Counted from the stretch's first letter, positions 22,330 to 33,545 are shown. The stretch: DNA of 64,000 nt from Steromphala cineraria (GCA_916613615.1 OU744728.1:31821950-31885949), one strand, 5' to 3'. Notes: a model not told the origin generated them from the sequence alone. A program made the numbers and translations.

Positions 22330-22850
22330 AAATGATGACACAAGCGAAATAGATGATCTTAATCTAAACCCAACTATCTCTGCTGAGCTCTTTCTGGAAA
22401 CTTTTTTCATGGAAGTCAAAGGGAAATAAATCTCATTTGCATCATATCTTAAAAAATTAAAACAGAAAAAAACAAATTATCTAGAAAATGAAATAAAAAC
22501 TTTAGAAGATGAAATAAGAAACAAATTGTTAATGAAGCTATGTTTGCAAAACTGTCTAACAATATGTCAGCACTTAAACATTTAAGAGGAGGAAGAAAAC
22601 TGTAGACAAATAAGAAATAGAATCCAATGGTATGAAGAAAGGGAAAAACCAACAAAATATTTTGCCACTTTGAAAATAGAAACTATACCAGCAAACTTAT
22701 CAATTCCTTGAAAAATGAAAAGGACGACCTTTTGACTGATGGTAGAGCTATTTCACAAGAATAAGAAAACTTGTATCATAGTCTCAATGCTGCTGATGAT
22801 ATTGAATATAATACAGATGAAAATTTAAATACCATTTACACTCCTTCACT
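22330..22850 (+). pseudogene. Tx1/L1-like LINE ORF2, part A (pre-RT)
   Basis: This reads LKKLKQKKTNYLENEIKTLE (22449), then IRNRIQWYEEREKPTKYFATL (22618) and an LYHS-like segment near 22770. These are hallmarks of the region between endonuclease and RT in Tx1/L1-type ORF2. There are frameshifts and stops throughout. The ORF is continued by the pieces at 23190-23597, 25618-26142 and 27618-28262. The endonuclease is missing, so the element is 5'-truncated near the Polinton integrase. Confidence 0.65.
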
Positions 22851-22852
22851 TA

Positions 22853-23188
22853 AAGGGACAGTAGCACGTTTTTAGGGAGACTATAAGGGGATGTCATTAA
22901 TGGTTCCAATTGAAAGTCAATACATTTAAACTTAATGGAGCAGTAATAATTCATATATGTAAAGTAAAGTTTAGTCATGCGATTCCTTTTTCTTACACAA
23001 AATGAATTAAAGGTGGCCGCCAATGGATTTTATGTGAATCTTCATACTGTGTCTTCTGACTATGGATGATTTGCTTGTGTTATAAGATTGTTGACACTGT
23101 CAAAATAATACATTTAGCATCAACTTAGAATTATCGGTGAAAATTTTAAAATAAAAAATTATCAAAAAAACGTGCTATTGCCCCTTTT
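22853..23188 (-). mobile_element. MITE, 'GGGGCAGTAGCACG' family, copy 3
   Basis: Ends are 'aaagggacagtagcacgttt' and 'aaacgtgctattgccccttt'. TTAA is present at both borders (22850-22853 and 23187-23190), suggesting a TTAA target. The interior is in reverse orientation relative to copy 2. It interrupts the Tx1-like ORF2. Confidence 0.75.
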
Positions 23189-23189
23189 A

Positions 23190-23597
23190 ATAGCTCTTTT
23201 GCAATTAAGCTAGATTAACCCATTGAAATGAAAGAACTATCTGAAACTGTTAAAGCCATGGAAAATAATAAGAGCCCAGGTTTGGATGGCTTTCCAGTTG
23301 AATTTTGTAAATGGTTTTGAAAATAAAGATATATTCATGAAATTTTTGACAAAGATCAGTTATCTTTTACCATCAACAGAGGCATAATTACTTGTATCCC
23401 CAAACAAAACAAAGATAGAAGATATATGAAAAATTGGCGCCCTATATCACTTTAAAATACCTTGTAAGATAATAAGTTTTTGTATTACTAACAGACTGAA
23501 AATGACGCTAGATACCCTCATACACTCAGATCAAACAGGTTTTACACCTGGTAGATGCGTAAGTGATAATGTGAGATTAATGTATGATATCATGTCG
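23190..23597 (+). pseudogene. Tx1/L1-like LINE ORF2, part B (RT fingers)
   Basis: This reads MKELSETVKAMENNKSPGLDG (23228) and FPVEFCKW, then INRGIITCIPKQNKDRRYMK with NWRPISL (23374-23450), DQTGFTPGRCVSDNVRLMYD (23531-23590) in shifting frames. These are RT motifs 1-3 of Tx1/L1-type elements. The frame stops at 'atgatatcatg' (23585-23597), where a different LINE begins, and resumes at 25618. Confidence 0.75.
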
Positions 23598-25617
23598 GGT
23601 GAAGCGTGGTATAATCACTTTAAGACTATTTTTTGATAGACCTGAAGTTGAAATTGACGATAACACAAAGTTTCAAACATGTTCGATTGTCGAGATGAAT
23701 GATACCGAAAAACAGATATTAGAATCTCCAAAAACTGAGGTCGAAATAAGAAAAGCTATTAATGGAATGAAAAATGATAAATCTCCAGGTGTTGATGGTA
23801 TCATAACGGAACTGATCAAATGTTCCGAAAATATTGTTATGCCATTTCTTTTATCTCTTTTTAATAAACTTTTTAGTGACGGATCATTCCCTGACTCGTG
23901 GACTAAGGCAATCAGTATCCCTTTACATAAAAAAGGTAGTACAAAAAACCCAGATAACTATAGAGGTATATCTCTTCTGAGTATTTTAAGCAAAGTTTAC
24001 ACCAGCATATTAAATGAACGTCTTACACAATAGGCAAATATATTGAACAAAGTATCCGAAAACCAAGCTGGGTTGAGAAGAGGGCATTCCACTGTAGACA
24101 ATATTTTTACATTATACTCTATTATTGAAAAGTAATTAAGTAAGATAAGAAGAAAAGTATATGTCGCATTTATTGACTTTCAGAAAGCTTTTGACTCTGT
24201 TGAAAGATCAGGATTGTGGATTCTATACACAAAGAACTTAATTAAGAACCCCCTATTTAGTAAAATGAACTTTGGTGCTCTTGGACTATATAGATTATTT
24301 TGATGTATTGACAACTCCAGATACAACAATTGCTTTGTTATTGACCAATTTCATTTGTACTAAAAATCGCTAATGTGCAACAATAATGAAAATATGAGAA
24401 ATATACTGAAATTCGGCCAAATATAACTATTGTCACAAGGGGAATACTACACATTAAACTTTGGATATTATGAATTAAAAATAACATTTCTGATCCCTAG
24501 TTGACATTCATACACTAAAACCCTTTTTATCATGCATAATAAGAGGCTAGCAAGACATTGAATTTTCAGTCCTTTTTTCATCAAAAATTTATAAAATGCC
24601 TACAATTAAAACATCTGTAAGTAAATTAGAGATTCTTTGAGTTGAACTTGTTGATAAATCACTTCTTCTTCCTTTAGATAAGCCATTATCTCTGACAGTG
24701 GCCAATTAATGTCTTTGTGCCGTTTTCTTTAAATTCGATATTTGATAATTTTGTGATTTTGAAGGTTCATACAGCTTTAACGATTGACTTTTGCTATGGG
24801 GTTATTTACTAAAAAGTCATCAATTCACTCAAGAGAATGATAATAATCACATTGCAGCCAAAAATATTGACTTTCATTTCAATTTTAAGGTAACTTAGGT
24901 TTTGACTAAAAAATATAAAGATTTTGTAAAACAAGTTATTCAGTGACAGTGAATCGTACAGGGTATGAATTTTTCGTGTCCACACTGGTAGATGACCATA
25001 CTATTAAAACATCCTTATTGTTTGCCTGTACATTTGTTTTGTTTATCATTAGCGGTGTTTTTCTGTTCGAAAAAGTGGGGGGTGCTTAATTAAGTTCGTT
25101 GTGTATATTATCAAACTACGGACTTGGTGGTAAAATGTCAAATGTTTTAAAGGGTATTTATGAGTCAGTTAATTCATGTGTGAGATTTAATTCAAATACA
25201 ACTTAATACTTCGAGTGTCCATTTGGTTTTAGACAAATTTCCAATTTGTAAGGAAGGAATAGAAGACGAATTCCATTTCATTTCTGTGTGCCCATATTAT
25301 AATGATTTAAGAAAAATATATCTGCCAAATACTAGAAATGGAAACATGTATACATTTAACAAATTCTTACTACCAACGATAACTACATGTTGACAAAATT
25401 AAGCCACTATGTATAATGTATTATGCCTATGAAAAACGTTGTAAAAGGTTAAATGAAATTTCTTGTGATAAATTATCATTTTCATGTTATCTTCTTCTCG
25501 TAAGTTCTGCGATGTTATTACTTATTATTTTTTAAATATGTGTTTACATGTACCTGTATTTGGGCCCAGGGGTCTATATACTTGAATAAAGTTGATGATG
25601 ATGATGATGTTTGAACT
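23598..25617 (+). mobile_element. LINE (58972-62196 type) inserted in the Tx1-like ORF2
   Basis: A second LINE family sits inside the Tx1-like gene. Its own coding pieces are 23630-24223 (EIRKAINGMKNDKSPGVDG, ISIPLHKKGSTKNPDNYRGI, ENQAGLRRGHSTVDNIFTL, VAFIDFQKAFDSVERSGLW) and 25110-25350 (GKMSNVLKGIYESVNSC, then CKEGIEDEFHFISVCPYYND). The YADD region is lost. The 3' end is 'gaataaagttgatgatgatgatg' (25581 onward). Up to 24033 about 149 codons are open, then a stop replaces a sense codon. Between its two coding pieces lies a TIR element (24226-25105). Deleting 23598-25617 rejoins the Tx1-like frame near YDIM/FELKK. Confidence 0.65.
24226..25105 (+). mobile_element. TIR element 'TACAC..GAACTTAATTAAG', copy 1
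   Basis: The left end 'tacacaaagaacttaattaa' (24226) and the right end, reverse complement 'tacacaacgaacttaattaa' (ending 25105), are near-identical TIRs with 'TTAATTAAG' followed by a C/G run. They are flanked by TA on both sides (24224-24225, 25106-25107). Its inside is non-coding. It splits the RT of the LINE at 23598-25617 between a Leu-Trp motif and GLGGKMSNV. A second copy lies inverted at 54655-55362. Confidence 0.7.
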
Positions 25618-26142
25618 GAAAAAAAGAAAATTAAGCAGGCCTCCTGATTCTTATTGATTTTGAGAAAGCTTTTGATACAGTCTCAGGATTTCATAATTCA
25701 AGTTTTAAAAATATTTGGATTTGGTCCCAACATGTTAAAATGGGTAAATATATTAATGAAAATTGCATCTTCCTGTTTTATTCAAAATAGTCATCTCTCT
25801 TCCTTTTTTACCTAATGAGCGGATAACAAAAATAATAAGGGTATTATACTCAATAATGAAGAGTACAAAATGGGACAAAATGCAGATGATACTCAATTAT
25901 ATTTAGATGGATCTAAAAGTAGCCTGAGAGCAGCTCTAGATACTTTGCATTTATTCTTTAAGATTTCAGGACTTAAGATAAACATTGAAAAATGCTAAAG
26001 CTATTTGGATTGGTTCAATGATTGGAAGCAGTGTGAAATTTGCTCAGACAGTTGTTTAGATTGGCTTGATGTTGACTTCAACAATAAATTAAAATTCTGT
26101 ATAACTTCATGTGGGTTGGCTAGAATGATAAATAGAGAATAC
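25618..26142 (+). pseudogene. Tx1/L1-like LINE ORF2, part C (RT palm)
   Basis: This reads AGLLILIDFEKAFDTVS (25635), the RT motif A region, and then, after a shortened part, QNADDTQLYLDGSKSSLRAA (25870), where the catalytic YADD motif has become NADD. LHLFFKISGLKINIEKC follows, then SDSCLDWLDVDFNNKLKF. The active-site Tyr-to-Asn change and frameshifts confirm decay. It is interrupted at 26142 and continued at 27618. Confidence 0.75.
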
Positions 26143-27617
26143 TAAGCGACGTTCAGTTTAATAACATATTTATGAAACGAGTGGATGGTAGTCGTATTTA
26201 TTCACGAGTTTCATAAATATGTTATTAGACTGGACGGGGTTTAGTATTTTATTTATTACACTCTTTAAATTAATGATTTAAAATGAAAATTATGTTTATG
26301 TTGAAAATTCTCGTAGTTGTGCGTAGGAATATAATTCTCACAATGGACACATATCATCAACAGATTTTGAACAATGAACAAATAGGTCATAAGTAAGTCC
26401 GTTAATAACAGATTTAATTTTGAACAATACAAATGGAAAAGTCCGATTCAATTATCTTTGTATAATAGTCCCTACAAACGCAAATTGGCGAGTTAACAAA
26501 ACCATCTATCGCTGACTTTGTGCGAATGACCGTTAGATTGTGTGAATGAATGTCAAGTGATTGTGACGTCATTGGAATGTGTGTTTTCAAGCGTGATCAT
26601 TAAGTTTGAGCGCTAGTGTCAGTGGGAGGAACACTGTCCTTGTTTGCGATCCATGGTGAGGATAGATTTTGGAATACCCTCTTCAAATTAAAATTCCATC
26701 TAAATTCTAAAACAAAAAGAACCGCTGCTTTGGCGAGCTCGTCGTTGAGTTGCCAAACGCTGCTAGGAGCTTAGGGCTGCAAGGGAGATAACTCTAAAAA
26801 CCTTTTAGCGTTTCGACGAATTTGAACTTGTTGCCGATAAAGATAACATTGCTAATGCTCACGGTATCACCAAAACTTGGCTGGATTATCAAAATTCTGA
26901 AGTACTGACACTGACATTTCAAGTATCGACCGTAATCGGAAGGGATGACCTTGCCAGATCTACTATATCGAATGCCGACTTCACCCTGATTCTGAGGTCC
27001 TTTTTACATTTGAAGATGAATGTTAACGTTGTGGAGGTATCTCTAATTCTTTGTATTGTTTCTCGGACAATTTAATCATAAACAAATAAACACGTTTTTA
27101 AAAGAATTTTACATTTATCTCGTATTTTCTTTCGTTTGGACAAAGAACAATATTCTTAAGTCGCAATTTTGATTGACATCATCAACCGATAACTTGTCAT
27201 GCGACGGCAGGAAAGTAGTTCCGGATGCGATCGCTTTCACGTGCAATGTTTCACAACAGTGTTGAATAACATGTCATTGTTTCACAACTGCAGTAGAGGA
27301 TATCTTTTGTTTTGAGTGTGATAACACTTATCTCTCATCTCGTGACGGGGTAGAGCCAGTATTTTCACGAGTTTATTATAAGCGTCTGTGGACGAATATG
27401 TGGTAATTTATGTTCAAAAGGAGTTTTCTGGCGACGTCATACCATTGTTGATCGTAACTTAGCGACCGCGATGACGATGCGTTGATTGTAGAAGTGACGT
27501 CAAACCATTGTACACATGACGTCATTCCCTCTGTGATAATTTCACTGACTTGAAAAAGTGATATCACACTCAGTTGCGAGAATACTTTTCAAAAACTGAG
27601 AAAACTTAGTCTCTCAC
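26143..27617. mobile_element. unclassified 1.5-kb insertion in the Tx1-like ORF2
   Basis: It begins 'ctaagcgacg' and ends with the inverse 'caccgcttag', a weak terminal similarity. Near the left end is a hairpin, 'aataacatatttatgaaac' pairing with 'gtttcataaatatgttatt' (26160-26230). It also has several 'gacgtca' strings and 'gtgtgataacactt' (27317) matching inversely 'gtgatatcacactc' (27557). No coding. It is bounded by ORF2 sequence on both sides, so it is a real insertion, superfamily unknown. Confidence 0.55.
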
Positions 27618-28262
27618 CGCTTAGCATATAATAAAATCAAAATGACAACTATATGTAGAAAATATGAACAGGATGGATTAAGAATGATTGATGTCAGAGC
27701 CTTTATAAAAGCACTTAAACTATCTTGTCTTGACCCACAATCCAAGCTCATTTCCATTTTTTAAATATCTCTTCTAGGGGAACACATAGATAGGCATGTA
27801 TCTATTGATAAACCTTTTCGGAATGAAATTTTAGCAATATGGGGTAAATATTATAAATAATATTATGTTATAGACACATCTCAGGTAGATGAGATAGCAG
27901 CTGAACCATTATGGTTAAATCATCTTTTTGAGACATAGCAATTTTCTAATTGAGAGTATTGAGGTATTTACACAGTAAGAGATATTTGGGGTAATAATGA
28001 ATGTTTGACTTTCAATGATGTCAAAAACGTATATTGGGAACAATACTTGAGTACAATAAGACAAATTTGAATATCCCCAAAATTTGAAAAAAACACTCTT
28101 TTATCTTATCAACGGGTGAAACAAAACCTTTCGTTAAGCCAAACTCTTCGAGACTTACTTTCTCAACAAAAAGGATGTAGAAATTTCTATGATAAGTTGA
28201 TCGCTAATGAAACTCCACTAAAAGTGTGTCAAAAATGGCAAAATGAACTTGAATTATGTTTA
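27618..28262 (+). pseudogene. Tx1/L1-like LINE ORF2, part D (C-terminus)
   Basis: This reads YEQDGLRMIDVRAFIKALKL (27664), DKPFRNEILAIWGKYY (27811), EPLWLNHLFE and VRDIWGNNECLTFNDVK (27977). These match the C-terminal domain of Tx1/L1-type ORF2. Stops are frequent. It is the last surviving part before Polinton polymerase sequence starts. Confidence 0.65.
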
Positions 28263-28431
28263 TGATTATATGGTCCGTTAGTTGCGTAATATGTGCAGGT
28301 TGTGTAATGGGTAAATGGGTATAATCAACCCGCTTAAATCCCTCTGTAGGTAAATATTGAATATGTCCCAAATATAAAGGTTAATAGCATCTAAATAGAG
28401 TATGTAACTTCTTAGCTAACATTCATCATAA
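28263..28431. other. junction between Tx1-like LINE and pPolB
   Basis: Short AT-rich spacer with no recognised sequence. Confidence 0.3.
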
Positions 28432-31260
28432 TTATCCAAATAAGAATTGTAAGCTTTGGCATGTCTCTTGGAGGCCATGGATATCCCCCTTCTCAATAAA
28501 TAAATGCATATCATAAACAGTAAGAAGTTTCAGTTTTATATCAGTTTTCTTTATCAGGGCATCCAAAGAAAGTCTTGGACTGGTGACATAATGTGCAGGA
28601 TCCAATCTGTATTGAGTCAAAGAGGTCTTTCTGAATGTCTCAAATACATCAGCCACTAATTATTCATCAGTTTTAAGATAAAGATCATGATACTCACCGA
28701 TAGTCTTACATCTGAATAATTACAAAATGGATTTGTTACACTAATTTCCGCGATTCTGATTGGACGAGAGCGCTCAAAAACCTGCTGCCATTTCTCGATG
28801 AATGCAGAAAAATTTGCAACCATATCATGTGCATTCATTCCTTGTGACGTCACAATCACCTGACGCAATAGTCCGTTTTGACAGTTGCGAGTTACGTTCT
28901 GTTGCAAAGACAAATATAACATATCCTATCACTTCCCACCTGCATTTGTAACAAGTAAATACATTCCTCTCCCTAACGCAATCCATACATTCACCGAAAA
29001 GACTGCATTTTAATAACTACGAGTCCTCAAGCTTCTTCGCTCCGAGCGTCATGCAAACGGCGGACATTTTGAACGTCGAGTGATATGCTAATTAGGGTTA
29101 TTCCGAAAATGCGGATTCCGGTTAAGACGAATTGTGATTGCATTGATGTCAATGGTTGCGAAAACGAAATTAAATCTTCGGCCGTTTTAGTTTATGGAGT
29201 TCTCAATTTTGACTCAACTTTGTATTGTTTCGTGTAACAAACCACAATCTCACGACATTGATGACAGATTTTTTGAAAATAATTAGGAAAAACTTTGTTA
29301 AAATGTTGATTTTGTAATTATAAGGATTGTTTTACATGTTTTGTGCCTCTATCGATGTATAACAGCAACAAATTTTGTATAAAATCGCTACGCTACGCTA
29401 CGCGATTTTATACAATTTGTTGCTGTTATACATCGATAGAGGCACAAAACATGTAAAACAATCCTTAAATGAGTTCCACACATTTTTTATATGTTCGTAA
29501 TGCTCATCAGTTATACTACTTTCAGATAAATCGTTATAAAAGTATTTAATAGGTGGTAATTCAGTTTCTTCAAATGTGTCCCAATTGCTATATGAATATG
29601 GATATACACCTTTTTTCCACAATAAATGATGGTTCAATTCCTGAGTGTATGTCTCAGTTATTGTAAATGTATCATTAGCTTTTGCTAAAGCATCTAGTGA
29701 TGATAGTAGAATCTGAAAACTGTCTATAAACCGAAGGCTTCCTAATGAAAGGATATATATCTTTCCATATTATTAGGTATACATTTGATATCACCTGGAA
29801 CTTTAGAAATAGCATGCATGATAAAGTTTGCATCTTAAAATTCTAGATTGTGAAATACTACTGGGACTTTTATACTCTCGGGTTTTATCTTTAGTTGTAG
29901 GTTACATTTATTATGAGCTGCACCGTGATATTTCCCTGTAATATGACAATGATTGCGTACCCTATCATTCCTTGTATTACAAATATGACAAGTTATGGTT
30001 GTATAGAATTCACTAATTTCATTCTTAGTCATTGTAGCATCGGTTCGGGGTGTTTTAAGAAAGTCCCGGATGATTTTTTCTGTTTCTTGAAGGTCTAATA
30101 AAAATGTCTCTGTTGCATTTGGTCCTCAGTAAATGATTGGTTTATAACTAAATCCATCACATCTGACAACTACAAATCCAAACCTACATGCCTCGTGTTC
30201 CTGAGTTTTAACAGTAAAACGTTTCACTTACACTTCTACAGTTTGCTTTATGCTCTTTGAGTAAGGTTTTCTAGAATACTCGTTTAGACATCTTTCACAA
30301 AAGAATTTTTTCATTATGTTTGGATTGATCATGCAAAAGCTTATCAAAATTCTTTATCCAAGTATAATGAACCTTATTATTGTCCTCGATTAGAAATAGT
30401 TTTTTTCTGGGGACTCTTTCATCAGCTGAAGAGGTCCTATGAATAATGAAACCCCTATTGCTTCTATTATTCCCGAATACATTAATAGCCAAGTTGTTCA
30501 TTTTTTCTACCTTTGCAATTTGTGAAACAGGGGTAGGCGTGTGGATGCCAGTAAAATTAATACCATCATCAGTATGATATGAAGATGGTCTGTCTGAATA
30601 TGAACTAACCGGAAATTAAGCAGACCTCAAAGCCCATCTTAAAAAGTTATCATCGTTATATTTAACATTAACAATAGCTTTCTTATTCTTATAATACCAT
30701 GGTAAGTCTATGGAAGACCCACTTTTCAATGGATTATATTTTGCTATATCTAACCACTTTTTTCCACATCGTTTACCACCAATCCTGAACCATTTCGTGT
30801 AAAGCCATCTAAGCGGTCTACTATCATTTGCTGAGATTCAGATAGAGATGAAATAATACCATCCGGGTCTTTAGAGCTTGTTATAACATCTTGTTTACTT
30901 CTTAGAACACATTTAGAACAGTTTTCAGTTTTTCCTTCATCTTTACTCAACCGAATCTTAACTGCCAATTGGTATTTAATATTTGTCAAGTCTTCCTCAG
31001 TAAGTTTTCTTCAAGAAGATTAGCAGTGTTTTTGAATAGCGTTAATAAATCTTCATAATCAAGGTTCACATCCCAACTTCTTAAATACCCATTAAAAGTT
31101 TTGTATTATTGGAATGCATTGGGTTTATCATCATTTATCTCATCTGTTATATCCTCATCTTTTATATTCTCATCTTCCATATTCTCATCTTCCATATTCA
31201 AATCATTTTTAATTTGTTTATCAAGTTCTTTTAGATATTCATAGTCTTCTGATTTAATTT
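28432..31260 (-). pseudogene. Polinton protein-primed DNA polymerase B (pPolB) remnant
   Basis: The minus strand from about 31.2 kb downward carries, in order, NNLAINVFGNN (30490), VHYTWIKNFDKLLHDQSKHN with a CXRC zinc-like site (30290-30400), ITCHICNTRNDRVRNHC and HITGKYHG (29930-30010, Zn-binding), LKIKPESIKVPVVFHNL (29835), then KGVYPYSYSNWD and ETELPP (29560-29615). After an insertion it continues with YHDLYLKTDE, VADVFETFR, LDPAHYVTSP and YDMHLFIEKG (28470-28690). This is the N-terminal and exonuclease-to-palm-proximal region of the Polinton family B polymerase, which copies the element by protein priming. The catalytic palm DTD region is not seen. Many frameshifts and an in-frame stop at 'DE*LV' show it is dead. 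Insertions lie at 28690-29466 and 31284-31481. Confidence 0.75.
28690..29466. mobile_element. unclassified insertion in pPolB ending in a hairpin
   Basis: Polymerase coding stops at about 29467 (VWNSF) and resumes at about 28690 (YHDLYL). The intervening 0.78 kb is foreign. Its right part is a hairpin with arms of about 65 bp (29322-29388 and 29402-29466), 'aaggattgttttacatg' pairing with 'catgtaaaacaatcctt', separated by 'tacgctacgctac'. It contains 'gacgtcacaatcac', similar in style to the insertion at 26143-27617. A minus-strand open frame (28656-28922) has no motif. Confidence 0.55.
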
Positions 31261-31283
31261 CTTTTTTTATATTAATCTTGATT

Positions 31284-31481
31284 TTTTTAGAGGCAATTTA
31301 GAAGCAGGTTTGATGAAGAAGAACAAGTCCTTATGGAAAATCAGCTTCTTTATTGCATGAAATGCGACGTTTCGGTGTAGGTACTAACATGACACTTACT
31401 TGATAACAGTGTTAGTACCTACACCAAAACGTCGCATTTCATGCAATAAAGAAGCTGATTATCCATAAGAACTTGTTCTTC
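31284..31481. mobile_element. inverted-repeat insertion with 12-bp target duplication
   Basis: Arms 31317-31388 and 31410-31482 are near-perfect reverse complements ('cagcttctttattgcatgaa' against 'ttcatgcaataaagaagctg'). 'ttaatcttgatt' flanks the unit at 31272-31283 and 31482-31493. It includes 'gacgtttcggtg', the kind of string found in terminal repeats of Penelope-like elements. I infer a solo, inverted Penelope-type terminal repeat. It interrupts the N-terminal part of the Polinton polymerase region. Confidence 0.6.
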
Positions 31482-31499
31482 TTAATCTTGATTGTTTTT

Positions 31500-31909
31500 G
31501 TTTTTGATTTTGAGGTATTCTTTTTTTTCAGTGGACTTATAGCCCGCCTTTTCCTGCTTTTGGCTTAAATGGTCTGCATCCTATTTTATTCTAGAATTAT
31601 TATTTTTATCTAATAGAACATCTATTCGATAAATTATACATTGCAACCTATTACCTAACAAACAATCGATATATAAGAAATGTTTTCTTTGTCATTCATT
31701 TTACAACAGTATACATGTGCATGAGGTTGGGTGGTCTGTACAAAGCATTAACTTTGCGTATTTATTTTGTTGCAGTTGTTTTTGATTTTTTTTCTTTCTC
31801 AGCTTTGGTTGCAATGACATCATTTTCCTCCAAACAGTTATCACAATTGTCTATATTCTTACACTTAACATGGCAACCCATCGAATTTGTTCTCTAAAGT
31901 CAGTGAGTA
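31500..31909 (-). pseudogene. Polinton packaging ATPase, C-terminal part
   Basis: On the minus strand the reading LTDFREQIRWVA (31860-31905) and, with a frameshift, a Cys-containing ENDVIAT-like segment (about 31810) are the C-terminal end of the Polinton FtsK/HerA-type ATPase, whose main part lies at 36200-36620. The 4.3-kb element at 31910-36199 separates the two. Joining across one TA keeps the frame (KYNSI followed by LTDFRE). Beyond 31750 the sequence is decayed. Confidence 0.55.
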
Positions 31910-32056
31910 CACTGCAAAAATAGTGTTTTAATATTAAACACAAAGCCAAACACATAGCTTGTCCTGTTTTTTAAACACATAAATTATCTAAACATGTTTA
32001 AATCCTAAACACATAAATTAAAGTGTTTAATATCAAAACATGTTCTGGTTTAGAAC

Positions 32057-32390
32057 ATGTTGTGAAAAGTGTTCCAATATAAAACATGTTGTGGAAAGTG
32101 TTTTAATGTAAAAGATGTTGTGGAAAGTGTTTTAATCTAAAACGTGTTGTGGAAAGTGTTTTAATCTAAAATGTATTGTGGAAAGTGTTTTAATCTAAAA
32201 CGTGTTGTGGAAAGTGTTTTAATCTAAAATGTGTTGTGGAAAGTGTTTTAATCTAAAAGATGTTGTGGAAAGTGTTTTAATCTAAAACGTGTTGTGGAAA
32301 GTGTTTTAATCTAAAAAAGGTTGTGGAAAGTGTTTTAATCTAAAACGTGTTGTGGAAAGTGTTTTATTGTAAATATGTTGTGAAATATGT
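32057..32390 (+). repeat. 29-bp minisatellite, about 11 copies
   Basis: The unit 'tgttgtggaaagtgttttaa' plus 'tctaaaacg' repeats every 29 bp, with point differences mainly in the 'aaaacg / aaaaga / aaaatg' position. It lies in the left subterminal region of the TIR element. Confidence 0.9.
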
Positions 32391-32570
32391 TTAGAGTTTG
32401 AACATGTTGTTGTAAACGCCTCTTTTAGCACTTGTAGTTAATGCATTAAAGGCTGTTAGGTAAACAATTATTTTATCCAGTAAATATAGCGCAAATCCAT
32501 AGAAAAATGTTCAAAGAAGGCCACCAAAATACATTGCCATGTGAGCATACATCATGCATCATTATGCTTT

Positions 32571-32627
32571 AAAGGGGCACTATTAGTTAAATTATACAAT
32601 TTTAAAAACGCGTGCTACTGCCATTTA
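32571..32627 (+). mobile_element. internally deleted MITE relic
   Basis: 'aaaggggcac' at the left and 'aaacgcgtgctactgccattt' at the right, 57 bp apart. These are only the ends of the 'GGGGCAGTAGCACG' MITE family, nested in the 31910-36199 element. Confidence 0.5.
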
Positions 32628-32886
32628 ACATGCTGGAATATATATATTTTATAACGCACAAGAAAAGACGAAGGCAGTTCTAAAGTAAAACAAAAGTTTA
32701 TTGCTTTTCAAAAAACAAGGCATTCCGTAACATAGTCCATTTTAAAAAAAATAATCACACATGGAGAAAATAAAGACACGTGACAGTGAATAATTTATGT
32801 CAGCTAACACCCATTAATCATTAATAAGGGCTGATATCACTTATATCTTAAAAGGAAGCCCACAACTGCAAATGCAAATGTTTTGG

Positions 32887-33397
32887 CTAAATTTGATTCC
32901 ATAAAATCAAGGAAAAACTTCTTGACAAGGCAACCTTCTTCACCCTATAGTTGACAATGTCATCTGTATGCTTTATGAACATCACAGCAGCTTCTAACAA
33001 CTTCTCTTTTGGTCACCACCAGCTGTCTGGGAGCTTATATTTCAGGGATGAGATGTTCTGACCCTATCAAGAACAAATTCAAAATGCTTCAGTTACTTAT
33101 AAAAAAAACAGAGAGATTTAATGCAAGTGAAAGAAAGGTCCCTAACTATGTTTCTATTACATACATTCATATTCAGTAAATAAGCAATCATTGTTTAATA
33201 AAAAAAGATGGCTTAGTGAAAGAGATTTAAGATGTTGCTTGCAGACTTAAACTAAAAACAGTTGTTATACTATACATCATTAAATACATAGCTATTACAT
33301 GCAATTTTTATAGACAAAATTGTTGGGCAAATTAACTTACCTTTTTCTGAGAACCAATTTGACCTCTGTTTCTTTGAGCAGTTTCCGAGCGAAAAGA
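32887..33397 (-). CDS. candidate two-exon gene inside the TIR element
   Basis: On the minus strand an open segment ending ETAQRNRGQIGSQKK (to 33341) meets a strong donor 'gtaagttaatt' at 33340. An acceptor 'ttcttgatag' precedes a second segment (33063-32887) reading GQNISSLKYKLPDSWW, one TGA, then PKEKLLEAAVMFIKHTDDIV and NYRVKKVALSRSF before TAG. The phase is 0 on both sides, and apart from the TGA the frame is open for 59 codons. I do not recognise the protein. It could be a captured host gene piece or the decayed end of an element-encoded protein. The start of the first exon is unclear. Confidence 0.3.
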
Positions 33398-33503
33398 AAA
33401 TAAATATCATAAGAATTAAACAAGCTTATAATATGCTATTCAACAAATGATTCAAATAAAACAGACACTTTTAAACTTCAAGTAACCACTCATTCTCTCG
33501 TTT

Positions 33504-33505
<2 letters not shown>

Positions 33506-33545
<40 letters not shown>

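Noticed and set aside
32057..32390. CRISPR-like array of 29-bp repeats
   Set aside because: The repeats are head to tail with no spacers; it is a minisatellite.
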